From: 2-12-FULL-60-19 sp041483675
GTDB lineage: Bacteria > Desulfobacterota > Binatia > UBA9968
DNA: 16,579 nt
Direction: 5' to 3'
NCBI GenBank assembly: GCA_041483675.1
Contig: JBGPGE010000097.1
Location: 1-16,579 of the forward strand
Under the pieces are notes generated by a model. It searched no databases and was not told the origin of the DNA. It saw only the letters and a program-made list of their open reading frames with translations. The translations under genes and the position numbers were made by a program. Each line of letters begins with the position of its first letter. The first letter of the stretch is position 1. Positions 1-7,114 of the stretch are shown here, piece after piece.

Positions 1-197
1 GGTTCGATCTTCCTCACCATGACCCTGAGCAAAGTCGAATGGGTCAAGGTCCGTCATTCCCGCATGCTTTTAGCGGGAATCCAGGCGAAACTCGGACTGG
101 ACCCCCGATAAAAACATTCGGGGGTGACAACTTTGGGGAAAATTATCATAAAGTTTTTCGATACCCCGCAGTTTGCTGCGGGGTAGTTCATTCGGAA
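1..197 (-). repeat. Composite hairpin repeat, copy 1 (inverted relative to copies 2 and 3)
   Basis: Modules along the plus strand are: a unit D (1-46, GGTTCGATC...GAATGGGTCA); hairpin C with 8-bp arms ATTCCCGC (56-63) and GCGGGAAT (73-80); hairpin B with arms ACCCCCGA (101-108) and TCGGGGGT (118-125); and hairpin A, TACCCCGCAG/CTGCGGGGTA (162-185). The reverse complement of 13876-14092 aligns through the whole stretch with about nine mismatches over about 183 bases, apart from one 47-bp insertion in that copy. Hairpin C resembles the ATTCCC...GGGAAT class of small repeats known from Neisseria (dRS3), from memory. No coding capacity is credible here. The element may extend to the left of the window. 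Confidence 0.85.
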
Positions 198-236
198 ACG
201 GTTCGACTCTGCTCACCGTCCTGTCGAAGGATCGGC

Positions 237-255
237 AATCTAAAATCTAAAATTG
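237..255. repeat. Heptanucleotide repeat AATCTAA at the 3' end of the M42 gene
   Basis: Two perfect AATCTAA units (237-243, 244-250) and a partial third (251-255). On the minus strand they supply the last codons (Gln-Phe) and the TAG stop of the M42 peptidase. The same TTTTAGA-type heptamer recurs at 10941-10975 and 11405-11439. Confidence 0.7.
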
Positions 256-1338
256 TTTGAGCCTCCCCCCGTACTTCTCCCACCCGCTCTCTATTCTTTT
301 ACGAAGCTCCTCCGTCGCGCTCTCAAAATCCTCGATTCTCACCACCAGCTCAACCAGAAAACGCACCGCCCCTTCGACGTCCCCGATGTGCACGCCCTCC
401 GCCCCGATCCGCGTCGTTCCCTGATTGTGATAGTTGTGGAGCGGGATCGCGACGCCGCCGACGACGTGGCCGCGCAGTTGATACGGCGTCGCCTCGCACG
501 TCCCACCGTCCATCACCCGGCGTTGAAAGCGAAAGCTCCTGTCCCCTTTTTGCAGCTCGCGCGCCACGCGATCCATAAAAACCACCATCCGATGGTCGAA
601 CATGCTCGCCTGGTCGCCGAGACGGATCACCGGCCCGCCGCCCAAGACGACGCCGGGCAACGCCTTGCTGGTCTCCACCGAGACAATCTTCGTTGACTGC
701 GGCAACGAGCCGTTACGAATCATGCCGAGCGTGCCGATAAAGCCCTGCTCTTCGGCCCGTGTGAAAACCGCGCGGATACCTTTTTTGACGCCGCGCCTTT
801 TAAGCTCCTTGAGCATTGTCAAAATCGCCGCGCAGCCGACGAGATCGTCCGCGCCTTTGGTGTGGATCAGCTCTCCCTGGCGCCGATAAGGCGCCAGGTC
901 CCATGTCCCGAAGTCTCCCGCCTCGACGCGGCCATTGACGCGCAGCGTCACCGTCTCGACTCTGCCCAGAGCGTTCTTCGTAACCTTGACGACCGTCCCT
1001 CGAGCGCGGGTTGCGCCTGAGGCTCGATCGTAGATCGCGACGCGCGCGCCGGCGAAATATTTAGCGTCCACTCCGCCGTACCATAGAGCGTCGGCCGCAA
1101 GATCTCCGGCCTCCGCTATCTCGAAGCCGGGATGGTCCATGTGCGCCACACAGGCGAGCACGCACTCGCTCCCGCCGTCGGAGGCGACGATATTGCCGTA
1201 CTCGTCCAGTGAAAAGTCGATGCCGCCGGCCTTTAGCTCGGCGCCCAGAAAGGATCTGACGAAGCGCTCATGGAAAGGCGCGGTGGGTAGAGAGAGAAGT
1301 TGTTGAAGCAAACGCAGAAGGTCGGACCGGGCTGCCAT
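247..1338 (-). CDS. M42-family (glutamyl aminopeptidase/endoglucanase-like) metallopeptidase
   Basis: A 363-residue, probably cytoplasmic metal-dependent aminopeptidase; no signal peptide or membrane segment is visible. Co-catalytic metal-site motifs occur in the family order: AHMDHPG (His66, Asp68), KGADD (bridging Asp164), TRAEEQG (general base Glu196 and ligand Glu197), VSVET (Glu222 at the position often held by Asp) and IPLHNYHN (final ligand probably His304). Length matches the usual 340-370 residues. The gene lies 69 bases after gspD on the same strand, so read-through from the gspC promoter is possible, but no dedicated secretion role is implied. No strong ribosome-binding site precedes the ATG. 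The last two codons and the stop are made of a heptamer repeat, so the C-terminus has been altered by repeat DNA. M42 and M20/M28 peptidases can be confused, but the motif spacing favours M42. Substrate is unknown. Confidence 0.85.
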   Translation of the reverse strand: MAARSDLLRLLQQLLSLPTAPFHERFVRSFLGAELKAGGIDFSLDEYGNIVASDGGSECVLACVAHMDHPGFEIAEAGDLAADALWYGGVDAKYFAGARVAIYDRASGATRARGTVVKVTKNALGRVETVTLRVNGRVEAGDFGTWDLAPYRRQGELIHTKGADDLVGCAAILTMLKELKRRGVKKGIRAVFTRAEEQGFIGTLGMIRNGSLPQSTKIVSVETSKALPGVVLGGGPVIRLGDQASMFDHRMVVFMDRVARELQKGDRSFRFQRRVMDGGTCEATPYQLRGHVVGGVAIPLHNYHNQGTTRIGAEGVHIGDVEGAVRFLVELVVRIEDFESATEELRKRIESGWEKYGGRLKQF

Positions 1339-1407
1339 ACTTTGGAAGACCTACCGCGAAGAGTCTACAGCTTTACGAAATCGAGGCGCTCGGATTTGGT
1401 AAAGCGG

Positions 1408-1881
1408 CTACAACAACCCCAGGGTGAGAACCTTGAAAATAGTCGTCCAGACACTCTCAGACGGCTGTGGTTCGTTGGGATCGCTCTGATTCGCTGTTTC
1501 CGCGGGCTCGCTCTGCTTCTCTGCCGGCTCCGGCGCTTTGGCGACGCTGCCAGGGGCTTTCTCGGAACCGCCCGGAGACAATTTTGACTGATCTGCGGGA
1601 GGGCTCTGTAGGAGCGGCTGTGCTTTGTCTTCTTCGCCTCTGTTGCGCGACCCCAAGGTGAGAATATTCAAAATAGTCGACCAGATACTTCCAGACGGCT
1701 GTGGTTTGTCGGGAGCGCTCTGGCTCTCTCGCTCCACGGGCTCGCTTTGCCTCTCAGCGAGCGCCGGCGCTTTGGAGACGCTGCCACGGGCGTTCTCGGA
1801 ACTGCCCGGAGACAATCTTGACTGATCCTCCGTAGCGCGCGGTCTCTGTATAAATGGCTGCGCCTTGCTTTCCTCGCCCCT
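1408..1881 (-). repeat. Tandem ~240-bp duplication encoding the GspD C-terminal tail
   Basis: Unit 1 is 1881-1642 and unit 2 is 1641-1408. Both begin RGEE(S/D)KAQP and end in SIWSTILNILTLG and SVWTTIFKVLTLG respectively. The DNA copies remain visibly alike (by eye around 80% identity, with small gaps), so the duplication is old enough to have diverged but both copies stay open. Confidence 0.9.
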
Positions 1882-4200
1882 CGTCCGCTCTATCTCGCGT
1901 GTAACCCCCCCAACCTTCTCTTTGAACTCTTCGGTAACGTCTTTGCTCTCCTGTACGTTGCGGATCACGTGCGGCGTGATGAGCAGGACAAGCTCGGTTC
2001 GTTTCGAGTCTTCCGTGGTCAGGCCGAAAAACCGTCCTATGACGGGCAGGTCCTTGAAAAAGGGAACACCGCTGCGACCCCAGTGCTTGCTCTCGTCGAT
2101 CAGCCCGGCGATGACTAGAGTCTCGCCGTCTTGCACCACGGCTGTCGTCTCGACGTCGGTTGTATCGAAAGCGGGAAAGGTGTTGGCCGAACTCGATGAC
2201 GACACTTCCACGGTTGATGACGATGCCTGAGTTCCGATTGGCACATTTGCGCCACGCTTGCTTACCTCGGCCTTGATCTGGAGATTCACCAGCCCCTTGG
2301 AGTTGACCTGAGGGATGATCGTCACGATTTTTCCCGTGTTCCTATATTGAATCGTTGTGGAAGTTGAGGTGCCGGCGCCGTCCGCCGCGGTCACGTTGCC
2401 CGTCGGCACAGGCTCTTCGGAGCCTACTTGAATCCTGGCTGGTTTATTGTCGGTGGCGAGAATGCTCGGCGCGGCGAGAAGCTTGGCTCGCCCGTCGCTC
2501 GCGAGCGCGGTGATCAGCGTGCGAACGTTGCCCCCGAGCCCGATCAGCGCGGTTAGTCCCGCAGCCCCGCCACGGGTGGGGATAGCGGCAAACAGCCCTG
2601 GGCCGCCGTCCTTGCCGGCCGGGAATTGGTCCGTTTTGCTGTTTCGCAGGGCTGCCCACTCAACGCCAAAGCTGTTGGTGTCGCTCAGATCGACCGCCGC
2701 CACCAGCACGTCCATGAGCACCTGGCGCGGCATGATGTCGAGCTCTTTCAGAATATTTTTGATGTTCTGAAACTCCTGCAGCGTCCCGTAGATGATGAGT
2801 ATGTTGGTAGTCGGGTCGGCGATGATCCGCAGTTGCTCTTCCGGCTTGGCGTCGGGTTTTGCTCCGGGAGCAGGCGCTCTCGGCGCCGCGCCCGGCGTAG
2901 GCAAAGGCGCGGCCTGAGGTCTTTGCTGTTGTTGCTGCGCTGGCGCGGCGGCCAACATGCCTTCCGCGAGGTTGTACATACCACCGCCGGATTGTCCAGA
3001 ACCGGATTGTAGGCCACCCTGCCCCTGCCCGCGCTGCCCGCCCGGCGTTGACGGCTGCGAGGTCGTGCCCCGATGGAGATCTTGCAGCGAGCGCGCCGCT
3101 TGGGGTCTCGCGCCGGCGGTCAGACCCATGGCCTGGGTCAGAATATCGGCCAGATCGGCCGCCTTGCTGTTTTCGACCGGGTAGACGAAGATTCTCCTGC
3201 CCGGCCCGCCGGCGATCACGTCGATCCGCTCCAGCCACCGCTTTGTGTAAGTCCAGGCCGCTTCGCTGTGCGCGACGACCAGCAGCTGATTAATTCTCGG
3301 AATCGGCAAAAATTGCGCGGCGAAGTTTTCCGCCTGCGAGCTTGAGGCGGCATAGGCCTGCATGACTTTCGTCATCTCGGTCGCCAGCTCCTCCGCGCTC
3401 GCCACTTTCGGCTCATAGATTTCCGTCCGCGTCCCGGCGAATGTCTGCACGTCGATCAGGTCGCGAATCTCCATCAAACGCTGGATATTGGCGGGGATAT
3501 CCATGACCATCAGGAAATTGCCGCGCGGGTAATCTATGATCTCGCCCTTCGGAGTGATAAACGGAGTGAGCAGCTTTTTCATCTCCACCACGGAGAAAAA
3601 TCTCACCGGCACCACCTGGATCGCGTAACTGTCGATCGAGTCCCGACCCAGGGGGCGGGCCAGCCCCTTGCCCTTTTCGATCGGAGCGATGCGGTAGAGA
3701 TCGCCGTTCTTGACGGCCACGGCGTCGTTCATCCTGAGGATCTGATGAAAGATCGGCAACAGGTCTTCTTTCTTCAGCGGCTCGGCGCTGTTGATCGTCA
3801 CCGTCCCTTTGACCTCGGGATCGATCGTGTAGGTCAGCTTCAAATGCTGCGCGAGGACGTGGACGACCTCGATCAGGTCGGCGCGGTTGAAATTGAGCGA
3901 GACCAGGTCGCCCTTGAGAGGCGCCGCAGGACCTCCCCGGCGCTCGGGAGCGGCCGGCTGCCGCCGCGGCTGGCGCGGCGGCTGGCGCGGCGAGGGGGCA
4001 GGCGGAGCGCTCGGCTGCTCTTCCGGGCCGTCTTCGTCGCCCTCCGGGACCTGTATCTCGGTTGCTTCTTCTTCCTCCTGAGGCTGCGCCGCAGCCGCCA
4101 TCGCCTGGAGCCATTTTCCGCCCGGATGCGAAAGCAATGAGAAGCCGAATAATGCCACCGTTGCGGCGATAAAAAGCTTGCGCGCAATCTTTCCTATCAT
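1408..4200 (-). CDS. gspD: Type II secretion outer-membrane secretin GspD
   Basis: Forms the multimeric outer-membrane channel of the T2SS. The ATG at 4200 is preferred: AAGGAGAG lies 5-6 bases upstream, and a signal peptide (IARKLFIAATVALFGF) follows directly. An in-frame GTG at 4221 would add seven residues but overlap gspC. Domains (numbering from the ATG, 930 residues): acidic then Pro/Arg-rich linker 40-95; N0 about 96-175; N1 about 193-255; N2 about 258-330; N3 split by a Gly/Gln/Pro/Ala low-complexity insertion of about 90 residues (360-450); secretin domain about 490-745, with VPFFKDLPVIGRFFG and ELVLLITPHVI, both hallmark motifs. The tail is a tandem duplication of 80 residues (774-853 and 854-930), each copy ending in a Trp-containing amphipathic segment. 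Family members are usually 650-800 residues, so this one is long. It follows gspC by 17 bases. Confidence 0.96.
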   Translation of the reverse strand: MIGKIARKLFIAATVALFGFSLLSHPGGKWLQAMAAAAQPQEEEEATEIQVPEGDEDGPEEQPSAPPAPSPRQPPRQPRRQPAAPERRGGPAAPLKGDLVSLNFNRADLIEVVHVLAQHLKLTYTIDPEVKGTVTINSAEPLKKEDLLPIFHQILRMNDAVAVKNGDLYRIAPIEKGKGLARPLGRDSIDSYAIQVVPVRFFSVVEMKKLLTPFITPKGEIIDYPRGNFLMVMDIPANIQRLMEIRDLIDVQTFAGTRTEIYEPKVASAEELATEMTKVMQAYAASSSQAENFAAQFLPIPRINQLLVVAHSEAAWTYTKRWLERIDVIAGGPGRRIFVYPVENSKAADLADILTQAMGLTAGARPQAARSLQDLHRGTTSQPSTPGGQRGQGQGGLQSGSGQSGGGMYNLAEGMLAAAPAQQQQQRPQAAPLPTPGAAPRAPAPGAKPDAKPEEQLRIIADPTTNILIIYGTLQEFQNIKNILKELDIMPRQVLMDVLVAAVDLSDTNSFGVEWAALRNSKTDQFPAGKDGGPGLFAAIPTRGGAAGLTALIGLGGNVRTLITALASDGRAKLLAAPSILATDNKPARIQVGSEEPVPTGNVTAADGAGTSTSTTIQYRNTGKIVTIIPQVNSKGLVNLQIKAEVSKRGANVPIGTQASSSTVEVSSSSSANTFPAFDTTDVETTAVVQDGETLVIAGLIDESKHWGRSGVPFFKDLPVIGRFFGLTTEDSKRTELVLLITPHVIRNVQESKDVTEEFKEKVGGVTREIERTRGEESKAQPFIQRPRATEDQSRLSPGSSENARGSVSKAPALAERQSEPVERESQSAPDKPQPSGSIWSTILNILTLGSRNRGEEDKAQPLLQSPPADQSKLSPGGSEKAPGSVAKAPEPAEKQSEPAETANQSDPNEPQPSESVWTTIFKVLTLGLL

Positions 4201-4217
4201 GGCTCTCTCCTTACAAC

Positions 4218-5024
4218 TCACTCAGAACTTCCGGCTGGAGCGGATTCCGGCGTCGCGGGAGGCCGCTCAGGCGGACGGGCCGCCTGCTGCGGCGGTTGGA
4301 GTTGGCGCTGCTGCCGCGCGGGGCGCCGCTCTTTTTCCCCGTTGGCCGATCTGTTCCGTTCCGCCCTGGCGTTCCGCTCCGCTTCAGTCCGGGCGGCTCT
4401 GTCTTTCACGGCGTCTCGCGCACGAGCTTGCGGCTCCGGCACAACGCGCGGCGCGGGCTGCGAGGGCGCCACCGCTCTCGGCGCTACCGACGCCCTTGGC
4501 GCCGACGGAGCGCCGAGACGGGAAAAATCAAGCGCCAGTTCCACGCGCGAAGCGCCTTGGGTAAACACCACGCTCCGCTCCCGGACCTCCGACAATCTGA
4601 AACCTTCCCAGGAGTCGCCCTGCCGAAACCGCATCTGACCCGAGCCCGACTGCGTCTTGGCCGGCCCTGGGGTTTTCGCAGGATCCTCCACGATCGCGTA
4701 GCGGCTGTCGCCGAGCAGCGCCGTGCCGAGCAGCACCAGGCTGCGGACCCGCTGCATCGCCGCGGACGAAACTTCCTCGTTCTTCGTCCGGTTCTGTCCT
4801 CGCTCGGGATCGAAGAGATTTCTATCGACGATCGTTCTGGTGTTTGCGACCTGGGGCGGGCGGCTCTCTTCCGCTTCCGGCTCCTCGTTTGCAACGGGCG
4901 CCCGCGCTTTGCCCGGTTTCGGCAGATCCCACGGTCCGTTCTCCCACAATCGGTATGCGCTCGAAACCGCGACGACGATCGCGGCCGCCAACAAAACGCT
5001 CAGCAGCGAGGTGCGCTTCAGCAT
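4218..5024 (-). CDS. gspC: Type II secretion inner-membrane protein GspC-like
   Basis: Links the inner-membrane platform to the secretin. The 268-residue protein has a short cytoplasmic start, one membrane segment (about residues 7-25), a periplasmic linker, and a homology-region (HR) domain. That domain is recognisable from TIVDRNLFDPERGQ, the strand pair LVLLGTALLGDSRYAIVED, and FRQGDSWEGFRLSEV (about 62-165). The remainder (about 175-268) is Pro/Arg/Ala/Gln-rich and looks disordered; no PDZ or coiled-coil domain can be seen, unlike many enterobacterial GspC. The identity rests on the HR domain plus the position 17 bases before gspD. A sigma70-like promoter lies upstream, with a predicted short leader and only a weak purine-rich ribosome-binding site. 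Confidence 0.88.
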   Translation of the reverse strand: MLKRTSLLSVLLAAAIVVAVSSAYRLWENGPWDLPKPGKARAPVANEEPEAEESRPPQVANTRTIVDRNLFDPERGQNRTKNEEVSSAAMQRVRSLVLLGTALLGDSRYAIVEDPAKTPGPAKTQSGSGQMRFRQGDSWEGFRLSEVRERSVVFTQGASRVELALDFSRLGAPSAPRASVAPRAVAPSQPAPRVVPEPQARARDAVKDRAARTEAERNARAERNRSANGEKERRPARQQRQLQPPQQAARPPERPPATPESAPAGSSE

Positions 5025-5057
5025 GGTTCATCTCTCTATAGACGCGGCACAACAGGT

Positions 5058-5086
5058 CATATATCGCCGAAAACACCCCTAGTCAA
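5058..5086 (-). promoter_or_regulatory. Predicted sigma70-type promoter of gspC-gspD
   Basis: On the minus strand: TTGACT (5086-5081), a 17-base spacer, and TATATG (5063-5058). Predicted transcription start is near 5051, leaving about 27 bases of leader before the gspC ATG. This implies that gspC-gspD is transcribed separately from gspF-M. Confidence 0.5.
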
Positions 5087-5163
5087 TGCATTTTAACAAA
5101 CGAAAAAGGATGATGAACGGATCGTTGGAGCGGGGGAAAAAAGTACCGGGTGGCATTATAATC

Positions 5164-5613
5164 CTACTGTCCCGCGAACTGTCGACCAAGCACGGCTTCC
5201 AGCGTTTTTAACATCTTCTCATTGTCCCCTATGTACAAGACGAGGAGTTTTTCCTTCTTGTAAAAATGCGGCGGACCCATCCAATGAACCTTGGTTGTCC
5301 CCACCGCGCCGCCATCGCGTGAAACCAGAGCGGCCTGTGCATCCGCTGCCGCGGCATTAGAATACTGGAAGACCTGGACATCCTCGCCGTGGACTTCGAT
5401 CGCCATGCCTTTAACCGAAAAAAAGGGTTGGTCTACTTCTCCGTCCGGTTTGACGCTTACTCCAGCGGCGCGCAAGCCGTCGAGTAAACTTGCATAGTCC
5501 GCCACAGGCCCGGCGCGCGATCTCCCCGCTTGAGGCTCCGATTGTCCGCCGCAAGTTGTGGAACCGGCAGCAACGATAAAGAGCAAACACGCCGGAAACA
5601 GCAATCGTTTCAC
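5164..5613 (-). CDS. Small exported protein of unknown function
   Basis: A GTG start at 5613 gives 149 residues: a basic, hydrophobic signal sequence (KRLLFPACLLFIVAAG), then Cys21 in STTC. That is a poor lipobox, so it may be a lipoprotein or a plain secreted protein. The mature part (about 35-149) is compact, without repeats; visible features are FFSVKGMAIEVHGEDVQVFQY, an Ala-rich helix and PPHFYKKEKLLVLYIGD. I associate this pattern with an unnamed exported family in environmental genomes, from memory only. The frame stays open upstream to 5874, but that part is repeat DNA (copy 2 of the composite element), so the longer start is unlikely. The start carries only a weak AAGG about nine bases upstream. 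It sits between the protease terminator and the gspC promoter; a T2SS role is possible but unproven. Confidence 0.65.
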   Translation of the reverse strand: MKRLLFPACLLFIVAAGSTTCGGQSEPQAGRSRAGPVADYASLLDGLRAAGVSVKPDGEVDQPFFSVKGMAIEVHGEDVQVFQYSNAAAADAQAALVSRDGGAVGTTKVHWMGPPHFYKKEKLLVLYIGDNEKMLKTLEAVLGRQFAGQ

Positions 5614-5670
5614 AAGATTAGGCCTTGGTCGCCCATGGCGGCTCGGTTCCTGCGCGGACCGATTGAAGCA

Positions 5671-5865
5671 CCCCGCAGCAAGCTGCGGGGTATAAAGAGG
5701 CCCTCGGATGACTTTTCCCCGAGTCGTCACCCCCGAATGTTTTAATCGGGGGTCCAGTCCGAAATTCGCCTGGATTCCCGCTAAAAGCATGCGGGAATGA
5801 CGGACTTCGTAAAGGAAATAAGTTCTACCATTCGAGAACCTCATGGTGGTGAGCAATGTCGAACC
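5671..5865 (+). repeat. Composite hairpin repeat, copy 2
   Basis: Same module order as copy 3: hairpin A CCCCGCAGC/GCTGCGGGG (5671-5690), hairpin B (about 5729-5752, CCCCCGA...TCGGGGG), hairpin C (5774-5797, ATTCCCGC...GCGGGAAT) and a degenerate unit D (5827-5865, CCATTCGAG...GTCGAACCA). The sequence between A and B differs from the other copies, so modules are conserved better than linkers. Confidence 0.8.
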
Positions 5866-5927
5866 ACACAGCAAGCTGCGGGGAATTAACCCGCAGTGAT
5901 TGCCACGATGAACAAGCCGAAAACGCG

Positions 5928-5955
5928 GAGGGGCGAGGCCTATGCCTCGCCCCTC
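5928..5955 (-). terminator. Hairpin terminator after the metalloprotease gene
   Basis: Perfect 12-bp stem GAGGGGCGAGGC/GCCTCGCCCCTC with a 4-base loop, followed on the minus strand three bases later by TTTT. It lies 61 bases past the protease stop and before the small exported gene, so it probably separates the two transcripts. The short U run makes it a moderate intrinsic terminator. Confidence 0.6.
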
Positions 5956-6015
5956 GCAAACCTTACCTCACTGAAGTTGGGGACGAACTAGGAATTGATG
6001 TTGATCGCGACGCTC

Positions 6016-6846
6016 TTACTCCTCCGGGTCCGCCCAGATCACCTGGGTCAACACCTTGCGTCCACGGCCGAGATCGAGATCGTACAGCTCGGTGCGGCCG
6101 TGGTTGGTCGACCGGACCAGCTTGCCCCACTGGGCAGTGCCAAACTGGGCCGGCTCGTCGTTGTTCGCCGCTGCCGGCCTATTGGTAACGCTCTGCTTAA
6201 CAGTGGCCGCGCTGTCGAGGTGCAAGTAGATAATCCCCATCTCGTCGTAGTCGTGCTGGTTTGGATGCTCGTTACTCAACCCGTAAGATCCGCCGCCGTC
6301 CGGGTCATTGGTGTAGTCCATGCAGGTGCCTAGATTTGCGTTTCCGAAGGTTTCGTCCTGGTGATCCAGGCCGAAGGTGTGGCCGACTTCCTGGCACATC
6401 ACGAGGCGTCTCCATGCGGGGGTGTTGTACTGGTATTTTGGATTGTTGAAGTACGAATCGTTCATCTTAACGGTGCCCTGCGTGATGTGGAGGCCGCTGA
6501 TCCAGATCGAGGCCACCCCGAGCCAGCCATTAGTGCCGTAGGTATAACTGCAAACCTCAACCCGTCCGCTGGTAGGGGGGCACTTCCTTAGATTTGAACC
6601 GGCGTTGCCCGCGACGACCGTGGTGTCCAGCACGCTGGAGAAGGTCCAGTCGGACGACGCGGTAGCGAGATACGAGTCCCAAGCGCTTGACACGTTATCA
6701 CCGAGCTTCAAACTAAACGATGCGGTTGTGCGCGCCCAGTGATAACCGCCCCACGAATGAGTCGCAAACGTGAGCGTTGGAAACGCGGCAAGCGCCAACG
6801 GAATCAGAAGCGCCGCTAGTAAATGCCGCTGGAAAGTTATGAACAT
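6016..6846 (-). CDS. Secreted metzincin-like protein with variant zinc motif
   Basis: A 276-residue protein with a clear Sec signal peptide (RHLLAALLIPLALAAFPTLTFA, cleavage near 28-29). The active-site region is QEVGHTFGLDHQD (152-164): this is the HExxHxxGxxHxD metzincin zinc motif except that the first His is Gln (codon CAG, 6393-6391). A Met-turn-like CMDYT follows at 175-179. Cys89, Cys99, Cys151 and Cys175 could form two disulfides. The C-terminal 80 residues hold no motif I recognise. From memory, related secreted proteins share the Gln variant, so it may be a family trait rather than a lesion. It has its own promoter, a ribosome-binding site (AAGGGA, 6-7 bases before the ATG) and a terminator, inside the T2SS cluster, which suggests a secretion substrate. 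Whether it is proteolytic cannot be told from sequence. Confidence 0.8.
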   Translation of the reverse strand: MFITFQRHLLAALLIPLALAAFPTLTFATHSWGGYHWARTTASFSLKLGDNVSSAWDSYLATASSDWTFSSVLDTTVVAGNAGSNLRKCPPTSGRVEVCSYTYGTNGWLGVASIWISGLHITQGTVKMNDSYFNNPKYQYNTPAWRRLVMCQEVGHTFGLDHQDETFGNANLGTCMDYTNDPDGGGSYGLSNEHPNQHDYDEMGIIYLHLDSAATVKQSVTNRPAAANNDEPAQFGTAQWGKLVRSTNHGRTELYDLDLGRGRKVLTQVIWADPEE

Positions 6847-6885
6847 AAGAAGTCCCTTTCGCGCTTAACTCTTCGGGCTTGTCGG

Positions 6886-6914
6886 AGTATATCCCCACCA
6901 CCCAGGCCGGTCAA
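6886..6914 (-). promoter_or_regulatory. Predicted sigma70-type promoter of the metalloprotease gene
   Basis: On the minus strand: TTGACC (6914-6909), a 17-base spacer, TATACT (6891-6886). Predicted start near 6879, about 33 bases before the ATG. The last two bases of the adjoining 92-bp repeat (6913-6914) contribute to the -35 hexamer. Confidence 0.6.
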
Positions 6915-7102
6915 TCAACTTATACCAAAGGGGAGAGCTGCCGCTTCTCCCCTTTGGAAACCCCATCGGCTTTGTGCCCGCCTCAAAAGGCGGGGGTTGC
7001 ATTGAATCAACTTATACCAAAGGGGAGAGCTGCCGCTTCTCCCCTTTGGAAACCCCATCGGCTTTGTGCCCGCCTCAAAAGGCGGGGGTTGCATTGAATC
7101 AA
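6913..7102 (+). repeat. Two identical tandem copies of a 92-bp two-hairpin repeat
   Basis: Copies at 6913-7004 and 7005-7096 look identical base for base; a further AATCAA (7097-7102) repeats the unit start, so the pair is bordered by AATCAA. Each unit carries a perfect 12-bp stem CCAAAGGGGAGA/TCTCCCCTTTGG with a 9-base loop, and a 7-bp stem CCCGCCT/AGGCGGG with a 4-base loop. It lies between the gspM stop and the protease promoter and could also stabilise the gspF-M transcript 3' end. A diverged third copy is at 13766-13847. Confidence 0.92.
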
Positions 7103-7114
7103 GCCCGCGCCCGG

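Larger units (their letters stand above)
5614..6015. other. Intergenic stretch without a gene: composite repeat and terminator
   Basis: This 402-base gap holds copy 2 of the composite hairpin repeat (5671-5865), an extra hairpin-A-like half copy with a stem CTGCGGG/CCCGCAG (5876-5882 and 5890-5896), and the terminator hairpin at 5928-5955. I see no gene in it. Confidence 0.7.

Noticed and set aside
162..185. Hairpin A as an intrinsic terminator for the M42 gene
   Set aside because: On the minus strand it is followed by ATCGAAAAAC, not by a U run, and the same hairpin belongs to a dispersed repeat.
4201..4221. GTG at 4221 as the gspD start
   Set aside because: The AAGGAGAG ribosome-binding site lies inside that extension and points to the ATG at 4200, which also directly precedes the signal peptide.
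5614..5874. N-terminal extension of the small exported protein up to 5874
   Set aside because: The extension is translated composite repeat and would bury the signal sequence; the GTG at 5613 directly precedes a proper signal peptide.
6913..7102. CRISPR array
   Set aside because: Only two adjacent 92-bp copies with no spacers between them, and no cas genes in the window.
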